A stretch of 64,000 nt of DNA from an uncultured Paracoccaceae bacterium (lineage in GTDB: Bacteria; Pseudomonadota; Alphaproteobacteria; Rhodobacterales; Rhodobacteraceae). The position numbers were made by a program, and so were the translations under genes. The notes under the pieces were generated by a model. The model was not told where the DNA came from. It did no database searches and saw nothing but the letters and a program-made list of their open reading frames with translations. This document shows positions 1 to 8,165 of the stretch, piece by piece. How positions within the stretch are numbered: the stretch's first letter is position 1; the number at the start of each line of letters is the position of its first letter. The stretch lies in NCBI GenBank assembly GCA_947503935.1, contig CANNFR010000001.1, forward strand, positions 434,001 through 498,000. Reading direction: 5' to 3'.

Positions 1-565
1 GCTCCAACGCGGTCAACCATCGGGCCGAAGGGGTCTTGCCCACCACACGGATCCAGTGCCTTGCGGTTGTGTCGGCGGCATAGCCCGCGAAATCCACATG
101 GCCCAGCCTGCGACAGGCCAGCCCCGCTTGGTCGGGGCGCCGGTTGCGAATGCCGATCACCGCCTCGCGGCGTGCGATGTCCAGCACATGTTCGGCCGAG
201 ATGAACCGCAGCCTTGCATTGTCGTTTCCGACCAGAATGCGGGGCACGTTCTTGCACAGGAAATGGGTCATCCAACTGCCCGCCGAAAGCTTGACCAGAA
301 CCTTTCCGGTGCCGGTCTGCATCAGCGGCAGAATCTGCGCCTCGATCTCGCCGGCCTTGCGCAGCAGATCTTCCCCTTGCGGGGTTAATGTGTAGCCACG
401 TGGCAGCCGATTGAAGAGCTCAACACCCAGCCGCCCCTCAAGCGTCAGCATCCGCCGCCCGAGGGTCGGTGCGCTGGTTCCGGTCACGCGGGCGGCCGCC
501 GACAAGCCCCCGGCCCGCGCAACTGCAAGAAACAGTTTCAGATCGTCCCAGTTCGTTTCATTCAT
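1..565 (-). CDS. LysR-family transcriptional regulator, 3' end cut off by window
   Basis: Reading leftward from an ATG at 565, the frame stays open to base 1, giving 188 codons without a stop. The C-terminus lies outside the window. Residues 1-60 form a LysR-type winged helix-turn-helix: NWDDLKLFLAVARAGG, then SAAARVTGTSAPTLGRR, then LEGRLGVELFNR. The remainder is the start of a substrate-binding domain. LysR proteins usually control a neighbouring divergent gene in response to a small molecule. Here that neighbour is the aldo/keto reductase starting at 648, and the 82 bp between them (566-647) is AT-rich and probably carries both promoters. The effector cannot be told from sequence. Confidence 0.85.
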   Translation of the reverse strand, partial: MNETNWDDLKLFLAVARAGGLSAAARVTGTSAPTLGRRMLTLEGRLGVELFNRLPRGYTLTPQGEDLLRKAGEIEAQILPLMQTGTGKVLVKLSAGSWMTHFLCKNVPRILVGNDNARLRFISAEHVLDIARREAVIGIRNRRPDQAGLACRRLGHVDFAGYAADTTARHWIRVVGKTPSARWLTALE

Positions 566-647
566 GAAAAGAACATTACATTTTGTTTCGTAGAAGTCTC
601 GCTGAAATCGGATCAGGGTGGATGCATTCCAATTCAGGAGAGATCTG

Positions 648-1634
648 ATGAAGTTTCTGGACCAAGACATCAGCCCCATCGGCATGGGGTGCTGGGCGAT
701 CGGTGGGCCGTTCTATCTGGGCGACGAACCGCTCGGGTATGGCGAGGTTGATGACGCGGAGTCGACCCGTGCGATCCATGCGGCGCTTGAGGCGGGCATC
801 CGGCTTTTCGACACGGCGAATGTTTATGGCGCCGGGCATTCCGAACGTGTTCTAGGCGCCGCTCTGACGGGTCACCCAGAGGCGCTGATCGTCAGCAAGT
901 TCGGCATGCGCTTTGACGAAGACACCAAGCAGGTGCTGGATGGCGGGATTACGGCGCAGGATGTCATTCCGGAAATTGACGCGAGCCTGAGGCGGCTTGG
1001 GCGCGACCGTATCGATGTTATGCTGCTGCACCTGAATGCCTTGCCGGTGGATCAAGCCAGTCCGCTTTTCGACGCGCTGGAGACCGCGCGCGAGGCGGGC
1101 AAGATCCGCGCCTATGGTTGGAGCACCGATTTCCCAGACAGCGCCCGCGCGATGGCGGGACGTCCGGGCTTTGTCGCGGTTCAGCATGCGGTGAATGTCT
1201 TTCGTGACGCGCCGACGATGCAGGGCGTTGTCGAGGCGGAAAACCTCACTGCGCTGATCCGGTCGCCTCTGGCCATGGGCATTCTGACCGGCAAGTTCGA
1301 TGGCACCTCGACCATCCCGCAAAATGATGTGCGCGTGCGAAAAGGCCATTGGCACGACTATTTCAGCGACGGAAAGGTCACGCCGAAATACCTGGACCGG
1401 CTCGGCGCGATCCGCGAGCTTTTGCAAACCGGCGGGCGTAGCCCGGCGCAAGGCGCGCTGGGATGGCTTTTGGCCAAATCTCCCCGCAACCTGCCGATCC
1501 CCGGGGCGCGTAACGTGGCGCAAGTGCAGGAGAATGCGGGCGCCCTTTCGCACGGGCCTCTGCCCCAGGTGGTGATGGACGAGTTGGAAGTGCTGATCCA
1601 GCGCCAGCCCGAGGGCCCACCGCAAGAGCGTTAA
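648..1634 (+). CDS. Aldo/keto reductase
   Basis: A 328-residue protein with the (beta/alpha)8 aldo/keto reductase pattern. The catalytic tetrad is recognisable: Asp55 and Tyr60 in LFDTANVYGAGHSE, Lys84 in IVSKFG, and His128 in VMLLH. It should reduce carbonyl groups with NAD(P)H in the cytoplasm; the substrate is unknown. I chose the ATG at 648 because AGGAG lies seven bases upstream. A GTG at 618 would add ten residues but has no comparable site. It is divergent from the LysR gene, which is its likely regulator, and converges on the transporter gene with one base between the stop codons. Confidence 0.88.
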   Translation: MKFLDQDISPIGMGCWAIGGPFYLGDEPLGYGEVDDAESTRAIHAALEAGIRLFDTANVYGAGHSERVLGAALTGHPEALIVSKFGMRFDEDTKQVLDGGITAQDVIPEIDASLRRLGRDRIDVMLLHLNALPVDQASPLFDALETAREAGKIRAYGWSTDFPDSARAMAGRPGFVAVQHAVNVFRDAPTMQGVVEAENLTALIRSPLAMGILTGKFDGTSTIPQNDVRVRKGHWHDYFSDGKVTPKYLDRLGAIRELLQTGGRSPAQGALGWLLAKSPRNLPIPGARNVAQVQENAGALSHGPLPQVVMDELEVLIQRQPEGPPQER

Positions 1635-1635
1635 G

Positions 1636-2517
1636 CTATAACAGGCTGTCGGGCATTTTCTGCTCGGCGGCCGTATTGGCGCGCCGGAAATAGAGCGTGA
1701 CGAGCGTCGAGATGATCACGATGAACAGCGAATAAAGCACCGGCACCGCCATGATGGACTGCGCCTCGGTGCCTGCGAAGGTGAACGCGATGATCGCAAT
1801 CGCCAGAGGCCCGTTCTGAATGCCCGTCTCAAGCCCGACCGTGCGCGCATTGCGCGGATGCAGCCGCAGGGCCCTGGCGAAGAGGTAACCGATCGTGATG
1901 CCGACGATGCCAAGCGCGATCGAGGCGAAATAGGTGCCCCACGTCGTCTCCATCAGAAAACCCCAATTGCGCGGGATCCAGGACACGATCAGGAAGACGA
2001 TGAAGAACACCGCCAGAAGCGACCCCATGAATTCGGTCACCGCGCCGGTATTGGCGTTCAGCTTGCGCAGCACCATCCCGATCGCGACCGGCAGCAGCAA
2101 TAGCACCAGCGTCGCGATGATGTTCTCGCGCGGGATATCCAGATCGAGCGCGCCGGCATAGAGCACCAGGACCAAAGGGATCAAAAGCACACCGAAGACC
2201 GTCGATGTCACCGTCATCAGCACCGACAAGGCAAGATTTCCCTTCGAGAAATAGGTGAAGATGTTCGATGTCGTGCCGCCCGGCATGCAGGCCATGATCA
2301 GGATGCCCACCTTGATCGGCTCGGGCACCGGCAGGCTGACGGCCAGCAGAAAGCCGATCAGCGGCATGAAGCCATATTGTGAGATGACCCCGATCATCAG
2401 CCCGTAAGGCCGCTTCAGCGCCAGGACGAAATCGCGCGGCGTCAGCGACGCCCCCATCCCCAGCATGATCACGAAGATCATGAGCGCCAGGATGGCCTGT
2501 TCAAGTGGTCCGACCAT
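1636..2517 (-). CDS. Bile acid:sodium symporter family (BASS) transporter
   Basis: A 293-residue integral membrane protein with about nine or ten hydrophobic segments. It carries the family hallmarks ACMPGGTTSN near residue 100 and ETGIQN near residue 230, which in characterised BASS proteins lie at the crossing helices that bind sodium. It probably imports an organic anion by sodium symport; the substrate cannot be inferred from sequence. It lies 47 bp downstream of the acyl-CoA synthetase on the same strand, so the two may be cotranscribed, which would fit uptake and CoA activation of an organic acid. The ribosome site before the ATG at 2517 is weak. Confidence 0.85.
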   Translation of the reverse strand: MVGPLEQAILALMIFVIMLGMGASLTPRDFVLALKRPYGLMIGVISQYGFMPLIGFLLAVSLPVPEPIKVGILIMACMPGGTTSNIFTYFSKGNLALSVLMTVTSTVFGVLLIPLVLVLYAGALDLDIPRENIIATLVLLLLPVAIGMVLRKLNANTGAVTEFMGSLLAVFFIVFLIVSWIPRNWGFLMETTWGTYFASIALGIVGITIGYLFARALRLHPRNARTVGLETGIQNGPLAIAIIAFTFAGTEAQSIMAVPVLYSLFIVIISTLVTLYFRRANTAAEQKMPDSLL

Positions 2518-2564
2518 GGTGAAAAACTACCTGCGATTGGGTGAGGGTCCGGTGCCGCCGCGCA

Positions 2565-4286
2565 TCAGGCGGCATCCCTCTTTGCAATTTCTTCGGCGCG
2601 CAGATCCTTGCGGAGGATCTTGCCGACATTCGATTTGGGCAGATCGTCGCGGAATTCGACCGTCTTGGGCACCTTGTAATTCGTCAGATGCTGCTTGCAA
2701 TAGGCGCGGATATCGGCCTCGGTCAGGGCGGTGTCATGCGGCACGACGAAGGCCTTCACCGCCTCGCCCGAGGCACCATCCGGCACGCCGATCACCGCAG
2801 CCTCCATCACGCCGGGATGGCGGGCCAGACAATCCTCGATCTCATTTGGATAGACGTTGAAGCCCGAGACGAGGACCATATCCTTCTTGCGGTCGACGAT
2901 GCGGAAATATCCGTCCTTGTCCATCGTCGCGATATCGCCGGTCAGAAGCCATCCGTCGCGCAAGGTCTTCGCGGTCTCGTCGGGTTTCTTCCAGTAGCCC
3001 CTCATGATCTGGGGGCCCTTGGCGGCCAGTTCGCCCGGTTCGCCCAACCCGACGGGCGTGCCGTCTTCGCCGAGGCACCGCACAAGCGTCGAGGGAACCG
3101 GGATGCCGATCGAGTTCGCGCGCGTCTTGCCAAGGGGGTTGAAGGTCAGCACGGGCGAGGATTCGGTCAGGCCGTACCCCTCCAGCACGGGCTTGCCGGT
3201 CACCTCTTCCCAACGCTCGGCCACGCTGCTTTGCAGGGCCATGCCGCCGGCCGAGGCGAATTTGAGGTGCTTGGGCGGCGTGTCCTGAAACCAGATCTCG
3301 TTCGTCAACCCGTTGAACAGCGTGTTGACCCCACTCATCCACGTGATCTTGTAGTTCTCGAACGCCCGTTTGAGGTTCGACAGGGGTCGCGGATTGGGGA
3401 TCAGAATGCTGCGCGCGCCCAGCGAATAGAAGCCCAGCAAATTCACGGTGAAGGCAAAGATGTGATACATCGGCAGGGCGGTCAGCGCGACTTCCTTGCC
3501 TTTCTCGACGCCGCTGATCATCTCCATGGTTTGTTCCATGTTCATGATCAGGTTTGCATGGCTCAGCATCGCGGCTTTCGAGACACCCGTGGTGCCGCCG
3601 GTATATTGCAGGCAGGCAGTGTCATCGGGGGCGATATCGGTGCGATATTCCTCAACCGCGATGCTCTGGGCCGCACGCTTGGCGCGGCCGGCTGCAAGAG
3701 CCTCGGGCAGGCGGATATGCGGCAGATCGATCGGGTGCAGGGTCTTGTCCCAATACTTCTGAACCAGCCGCACGATGCCCCGCGGCATCGCGGGCAGGAA
3801 TTCGGCCACCTGGGTGACGATGATGTTGGGGATAGGATGCCCCTTGATCGCGCCCGGCAGCTTGTCGGCGAACATATCCACGATGATCAGCGCGTTCGGC
3901 TCGGCATCCTCGAACTGCTTGGCCATCTCTTCCGAGGTGTAGAGCGGGTTGACGTTGACCAGAATGCACCCGGCCTTGAACACCGCGAAGGCCGCTATGG
4001 GAAAAGACAGCCCGTTGGGCATTTGCAGCGCCACGCGGTCGCCCCGTTCCAGCCCCGCAATCTCGCGCAGGTAGACGGCCAGCGCGTCCGACATCTCGTC
4101 AACCTGATCGAAGGTCAGCGTTCCGTTCATGCCGTTGGGCAGGCAGGCGGTGAAGGCAGGCTTCCGGCCATAAAGATGGGCTGCGGCGCCGATCAGGTCA
4201 CCGATCGTCCGGTAATGTGTCGACGTGATTTCCTTGCGGACAGACGGGCCATAAAAGGCCGTCCAAGGACGGTCTTCCAAACTCAT
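2565..4286 (-). CDS. fadD: Long-chain-fatty-acid--CoA ligase (AMP-forming)
   Basis: A 573-residue adenylate-forming enzyme. Visible motifs are the AMP-binding loop YTGGTTGVSKAA at 228-239, the core motif GYGLTESSPVL, the hinge region around YFRIVDRKKDMVLVSGFN, and the C-terminal lysine region KSNVGKILRKDL. It should activate a fatty or other carboxylic acid to its CoA thioester for beta-oxidation. The ATG at 4286 has a strong GGGGAGGAG site directly upstream; an in-frame start 26 codons earlier lacks one. FadD-like ligases and medium- or aryl-acid ligases are hard to separate by eye, so the acyl specificity is inferred. Confidence 0.85.
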   Translation of the reverse strand: MSLEDRPWTAFYGPSVRKEITSTHYRTIGDLIGAAAHLYGRKPAFTACLPNGMNGTLTFDQVDEMSDALAVYLREIAGLERGDRVALQMPNGLSFPIAAFAVFKAGCILVNVNPLYTSEEMAKQFEDAEPNALIIVDMFADKLPGAIKGHPIPNIIVTQVAEFLPAMPRGIVRLVQKYWDKTLHPIDLPHIRLPEALAAGRAKRAAQSIAVEEYRTDIAPDDTACLQYTGGTTGVSKAAMLSHANLIMNMEQTMEMISGVEKGKEVALTALPMYHIFAFTVNLLGFYSLGARSILIPNPRPLSNLKRAFENYKITWMSGVNTLFNGLTNEIWFQDTPPKHLKFASAGGMALQSSVAERWEEVTGKPVLEGYGLTESSPVLTFNPLGKTRANSIGIPVPSTLVRCLGEDGTPVGLGEPGELAAKGPQIMRGYWKKPDETAKTLRDGWLLTGDIATMDKDGYFRIVDRKKDMVLVSGFNVYPNEIEDCLARHPGVMEAAVIGVPDGASGEAVKAFVVPHDTALTEADIRAYCKQHLTNYKVPKTVEFRDDLPKSNVGKILRKDLRAEEIAKRDAA

Positions 4287-4383
4287 GTCTCCTCCCCAGA
4301 GTGACCTTGGAGATAGCGTCAATCTTGAGCGATGGAAAGCATAAACGCCGAAACGCGCTGTCATAGAACAGACGTCGAAAGCA

Positions 4384-4409
4384 AAAGGCCCGCCGATTGG
4401 CGGGCCTTT
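4384..4409 (-). terminator. Rho-independent terminator of mscL
   Basis: An 11-bp perfect stem (AAAGGCCCGCC with GGCGGGCCTTT) closes a four-base loop. On the minus strand it ends in TTTTGC. It lies 24 bp beyond the mscL stop codon and upstream of fadD. Confidence 0.8.
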
Positions 4410-4432
4410 GAGATGACGTGTTTTAAGCCGGT

Positions 4433-4861
4433 CTATGCGCGCGCCTTTAATGCGTCGCGGATTTCGATCAGGATGTCTTTCTCGGAGGGGCCCGTATCGA
4501 CCTCGGGCGCCACATCGTCGGGTTTTTCAGCCGCCGATTTGATTCGGTTGACCATCTTGACCAGCATGAACACCACAAACGCGATGATCAGAAAGTTGAT
4601 CACGGCCATCAGGAAGTTGCCGACCGCGAAGACCGAGATCCCGGCCTCTGTACAAGCCTCAACCGAGGCGCATGCGCCATCGCCCAACACGTAGAACCAG
4701 CCCGAGAAATCGATACCGCCGGTGAACAGCGCGATGATCGGGTTGATCAGATCGCCCACAAGGCTGGTCACGATCGCGGTAAAGGCCGCGCCGATGATGA
4801 TGCCGACGGCCATGTCCATGACATTGCCCTTGGCGATGAAATCCTTGAACTCTTGAATCAT
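4433..4861 (-). CDS. mscL: Large-conductance mechanosensitive channel MscL
   Basis: A 142-residue protein of typical MscL length. It has the N-terminal amphipathic helix [20 protein letters not shown], a first pore helix ([23 protein letters not shown]), a periplasmic loop containing [12 protein letters not shown], a second helix ending in FMLVKMVN, and a charged C-terminal bundle. MscL forms a homopentamer in the inner membrane that opens under turgor to release solutes on osmotic downshock. It is a single-gene unit: a terminator follows, and the upstream region is shared with the divergent GST gene. GGGGA precedes the ATG at 4861. Confidence 0.96.
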   Translation of the reverse strand: MIQEFKDFIAKGNVMDMAVGIIIGAAFTAIVTSLVGDLINPIIALFTGGIDFSGWFYVLGDGACASVEACTEAGISVFAVGNFLMAVINFLIIAFVVFMLVKMVNRIKSAAEKPDDVAPEVDTGPSEKDILIEIRDALKARA

Positions 4862-5014
4862 ACGTTCGTCCCCACAACAGGTTTCCTAGTCCCATGTCCC
4901 GCTTCGCGCGGTGACGCACATCGCGTAGCATGAAATCACACACATCCGATGGGTTTTTTCGCGGGCGAAAGGGGTTAGGTGTAATTCCGCACTCTGATTT
5001 CAAAGGATCTTCCC

Positions 5015-5713
5015 ATGACCGATCTGTCCGCTTTCCCGATCACCAAACGCTGGCCGCCTAGGAACCCCGAGGCGATCCAGCTTTACTCCTTCCCGACGCC
5101 GAACGGGGTGAAGGCGTCGATCGCGCTTGAGGAGATGGGTCTGGACTATGATCCACACACCGTCACGCTGGCCGATGCCGACGTGAAGAGTGCTGAGTTT
5201 CTATCGCTGAACCCCAACAACAAGATCCCCGCGATCATCGACCCGAAAGGCCCCGACGGCGCGCCGATCACGCTGTTTGAAAGCGGCGCGATCCTGATCT
5301 ATCTGGCCGAGAAGACCGGCCAGCTTCTGCCCACCTCCGGCCAGGGCCGCGCCAGCACGCTGCAATGGCTGATGTTCCAGATGGGTGGCGTTGGTCCGAT
5401 GTTCGGGCAGATGGGGTTCTTCGTGAAATTCAAAGGCGCCGAGGTCGACGACCCGCGCCCCCGCGAACGCTATGTCGACGAAGCCAAGCGCCTTTTGGCC
5501 GTGGTCGAGAAGCAGCTTGAGGGCAAGGAATGGCTGACGGGCACGTATTCCATTGCCGATATCGCCGTGGCCCCGTGGCTAAGGGCGCTCGATTTCTACG
5601 GCGCGAAGGACATGGTGGGGTGGAGCGATCATACCAACACGGTCGCCTATCTTGACCGGTTCCTGGCCCGCCCGGCTGTCCAGCGCGGCCTGGTGCAGCC
5701 GCCCCGCGAATAG
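5015..5713 (+). CDS. Glutathione S-transferase family protein (Nu/YfcG-like)
   Basis: A 232-residue two-domain GST. The N-terminal thioredoxin-like half contains IQLYSFPTPNGVKASIALEEMG, the cis-proline loop NNKIPAIID and the glutathione gamma-glutamyl contact LFESGAI. The C-terminal helical half contains WLTGTYSIADIAVAPWL, the N-capping box motif. The TPNGVK stretch and the N-terminal extension resemble YfcG/YghU disulfide-bond oxidoreductases rather than classical conjugating GSTs. It is divergent from mscL across 153 bp. Confidence 0.85.
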   Translation: MTDLSAFPITKRWPPRNPEAIQLYSFPTPNGVKASIALEEMGLDYDPHTVTLADADVKSAEFLSLNPNNKIPAIIDPKGPDGAPITLFESGAILIYLAEKTGQLLPTSGQGRASTLQWLMFQMGGVGPMFGQMGFFVKFKGAEVDDPRPRERYVDEAKRLLAVVEKQLEGKEWLTGTYSIADIAVAPWLRALDFYGAKDMVGWSDHTNTVAYLDRFLARPAVQRGLVQPPRE

Positions 5714-6016
5714 GGTGGCGCGGCGTGCGGGTGGGGATGCATTTGACCTTGAATTTTCCCACCCGGCAGCATCGAAGGCCCGCATCTGTACGGCGGGCCG
5801 GCACCAAGGAACCGGAGTCACCAAAAAGCGCGACACAGGCCGGGCCGTGTCTGCCCGTGGGATGGCGCAGCACCGCTTGGTGCGACGCGCTTTATGGTGG
5901 CCATGTGCATCTCCAATCCGACCGAAGCGCGTCGATGGTCAAAGCGCCAGCCCGCCGGGACGGGCAGGCGCTGCCCGGCGCCTTCAGCTTGATTCCGGGC
6001 TGGCTGAGCCGGAATC
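5714..6016. other. Non-coding gap with two hairpins between GST and GMC oxidoreductase genes
   Basis: These 303 bp lie between convergent genes. I found no convincing gene. Two foldable elements are present. One at 5943-5972 has arms AGCGCCAGCCCG and CGGGCAGGCGCT with one A-A mismatch. The other, at 5992-6015, has arms ATTCCGGGCT and AGCCGGAAT with one bulge, and sits directly after the stop of the minus-strand GMC gene. Neither is followed by a long T-run, so they may be weak terminators or transcript-stabilising stems. Confidence 0.45.
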
Positions 6017-7609
6017 TCAACCAACGCCACGGATCATGTCCGCCGCCTTCTCGGCGATCATGATCGTCGGTGCGTTGGTGTTGCCGCCGATGAGGCGCGG
6101 CATGATTGAGGCATCAACCACCCGCAGGCCCTGCACCCCTCGCACCCGCAATTCGGGGTCGACCACCGCCATGTCGCCCCGGCCTATCGCGCAGGTGCCG
6201 ACGGGGTGATAGATCGTGTCGGCGCGGGCGCGGATATCGGCTTCAAGCCCGGCATCGCTGCCGTCATGGGGATAGAGGCGCTTGCCCCGCCACGGCGCCA
6301 ACGCCTCAGCCTCCATGATCGCCTCCAGCCGCCGCACGCCGGCCATCATCGTCGCCAGATCGGCCGGGGCCGACAGATAGCCGGGGTCGATGCGCGGTGG
6401 GCTTGCCGGGTCGATGTCCTGCAGCCCGACCGACCCGCGGCTTTCCGGGCGCAGCACGCAGATATGCGCCGAGTAGCCGTTGGCCAGATGCACCTTGCGC
6501 ATGTGTTGATCGACGATACCGATGACGAAATGCACTTGGAGGTCTGGCCGCGTCACCCCGGGCTGGCTGCGGAAGAACGCCCCCGCCTCGACCATAGGCG
6601 AGGCGAAGGCGCCCGACCCGTCGCGCCGCCATTGCCAGGCCGCCCGCGCCAGCCGGGCCAGGCCCGCCGGGTTCAGTCCCACGACATCGGGCCGGCGTGA
6701 GTGCCAACTCAGCGTATGGTCCAGATGGTCCTGAAGGTTCGTGCCGACCCCTGGCAAAGCATGGGCAATGGGCAGGCCATGTGCGCGCAATTCATCCTCG
6801 GGGCCGATGCCAGACAGAAGCAGCAAGTGCGGTGATCCGAAGGCCCCCGCCGACAGGATCACCTCGCGCCGCGCCCTGATCTGACGGCCTTTCGCCTGCA
6901 CTCCGACGGCCTGACCGTCCTCCAGCACCACCTTCTCGGTCAGTGTGTTGGTCAGCACGGTCAGGTTTGCCCGGCCCATCACCGGAAACAGGTAGGCCGC
7001 CGCCGCCGAGCATCTCTCGCCCGCATGCGGCCCATCTGAGAACTGCGTGACCTGATAGAGGCCGGCGCCCTCTTGGCTGGGTCCGTTGAAATCCTCGGTT
7101 GCGGGGATCTGGGCGGTCTCGCAGGCAGCAATGAAGGCCTGGGTGATCTCGCGCGGCGCGCTTTGGTCGCGCACCGCCAGTGGGCCGTCCGCACCATGCA
7201 GCGCGTCGGCGCCGCGCGTATTCCCCTCCGCGCGGCGGAAATAGGGCAGCACCTCGTCCCAGCTCCACCCCTCGGCGCCCAGATCGGCCCAATCGTCGTA
7301 ATCGCTGGGGTGCCCGCGCACATAAAGCATCGCATTGATCGCCGATGACCCGCCCAAGGCGCGACCCCGCGGCTGGAACCCGCGCCGCCCGTTCAGACCC
7401 GGCTGCGGTACGGTGCGAAACGCCCAATTGTTCAGCTTGGGCCGGCCCGAGACCATCGCCGCGACCAGAGCGGGGGCCCGCACCAACAGGCTGTCGCCAC
7501 GCCCGCCCGCCTCGATCAGACAGACGCTGGTGCCAGGGTCTTCGGATAAATGCGCGGCCAGAACGCATCCGGCCGAGCCGCCGCCGACGATGACATAGTC
7601 GAACTCCAT
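6017..7609 (-). CDS. GMC-family FAD-dependent oxidoreductase (choline/alcohol dehydrogenase-like)
   Basis: A 530-residue flavoprotein beginning MEFDYVIVGGGSAGCV, the Rossmann dinucleotide fold. GMC signatures follow: RGRALGGSSAINAMLY near residues 82-97 and LSAGAFGSPHLL near 253. The C-terminal active site has His in IYHPVGTC and Asn in GGNTNAPT. It should oxidise an alcohol to an aldehyde with FAD. Choline dehydrogenase (BetA), alkan-ol and polyethylene-glycol dehydrogenases share this layout, and no betaine genes are nearby, so no symbol is assigned. It is downstream of ytoQ by 6 bp, so the two are likely cotranscribed. Confidence 0.87.
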   Translation of the reverse strand: MEFDYVIVGGGSAGCVLAAHLSEDPGTSVCLIEAGGRGDSLLVRAPALVAAMVSGRPKLNNWAFRTVPQPGLNGRRGFQPRGRALGGSSAINAMLYVRGHPSDYDDWADLGAEGWSWDEVLPYFRRAEGNTRGADALHGADGPLAVRDQSAPREITQAFIAACETAQIPATEDFNGPSQEGAGLYQVTQFSDGPHAGERCSAAAAYLFPVMGRANLTVLTNTLTEKVVLEDGQAVGVQAKGRQIRARREVILSAGAFGSPHLLLLSGIGPEDELRAHGLPIAHALPGVGTNLQDHLDHTLSWHSRRPDVVGLNPAGLARLARAAWQWRRDGSGAFASPMVEAGAFFRSQPGVTRPDLQVHFVIGIVDQHMRKVHLANGYSAHICVLRPESRGSVGLQDIDPASPPRIDPGYLSAPADLATMMAGVRRLEAIMEAEALAPWRGKRLYPHDGSDAGLEADIRARADTIYHPVGTCAIGRGDMAVVDPELRVRGVQGLRVVDASIMPRLIGGNTNAPTIMIAEKAADMIRGVG

Positions 7610-7615
7610 GGGCGC

Positions 7616-8065
7616 TCAGTCCGGCAAGGCCCCGGTCAGCACATAGCGTAGAATCTCCACCACCTGAGCGGGTCGTTCGGCCACCGCCAGCGCGGCGGCA
7701 TCGACCTCTTTCAAGGCATGGGCATGGTCGGGCCCGTGCAGGATGATCAGTGATTTGCCAAGGGCTGCCGCATAGCCCGCGTCGAAGGCCGCGTTCCACT
7801 GCTTGTACTGATCGCCAAACCGCACGACCACAACGTCAGCGTCTGCAATGCCCTTGCGGGTGCGGATCGCATTGACCATCGCGCCCTTGTGGTCGTGCCA
7901 ATACTTGTCGGCCTCAGCCCCCAGAATGGCCACGCCGCAATCATCGCTGGCCGCGTGATCGGTGACCGGGCCGCTGAACGTCACATCGAGGCCCTTGGCG
8001 CCGTCCATGATCTCCTCGCGCCAACCGGTATGGATTTCGCCCGAGAGGTAGATGTTCAGTGTCAT
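7616..8065 (-). CDS. ytoQ: YtoQ family protein
   Basis: A 149-residue protein starting MTLNIYLSGEIHTGWREEI, which matches the conserved start of the YtoQ family. The fold resembles the nucleoside 2-deoxyribosyltransferase group: DADVVVVRFGDQYKQWNAAFDAGYA contains the conserved Asp and Glu/Asp positions of that fold. The biochemical role is not established to my knowledge. The start at 8065 fits the family length. An ATG four codons upstream (8077) is also possible and has AAAGG just before it. It precedes the GMC oxidoreductase by 6 bp. Confidence 0.8.
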   Translation of the reverse strand: MTLNIYLSGEIHTGWREEIMDGAKGLDVTFSGPVTDHAASDDCGVAILGAEADKYWHDHKGAMVNAIRTRKGIADADVVVVRFGDQYKQWNAAFDAGYAAALGKSLIILHGPDHAHALKEVDAAALAVAERPAQVVEILRYVLTGALPD

Positions 8066-8165
8066 TGCGTCTTCCATCCTTTGCTCATCCGCACCTTGGG
8101 GCCGATCCGTCGCCGTCGGGTCTGGGGCGTAGCTTAACCGCGGGGATGCAATCCGCAAAGGGCGC

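Noticed and set aside
2541..4304. Long open frame opposite the acyl-CoA synthetase gene
   Set aside because: It mirrors fadD on the other strand, has a His/Arg/Gln-rich composition typical of antisense frames in high-GC DNA, and no recognisable domain.
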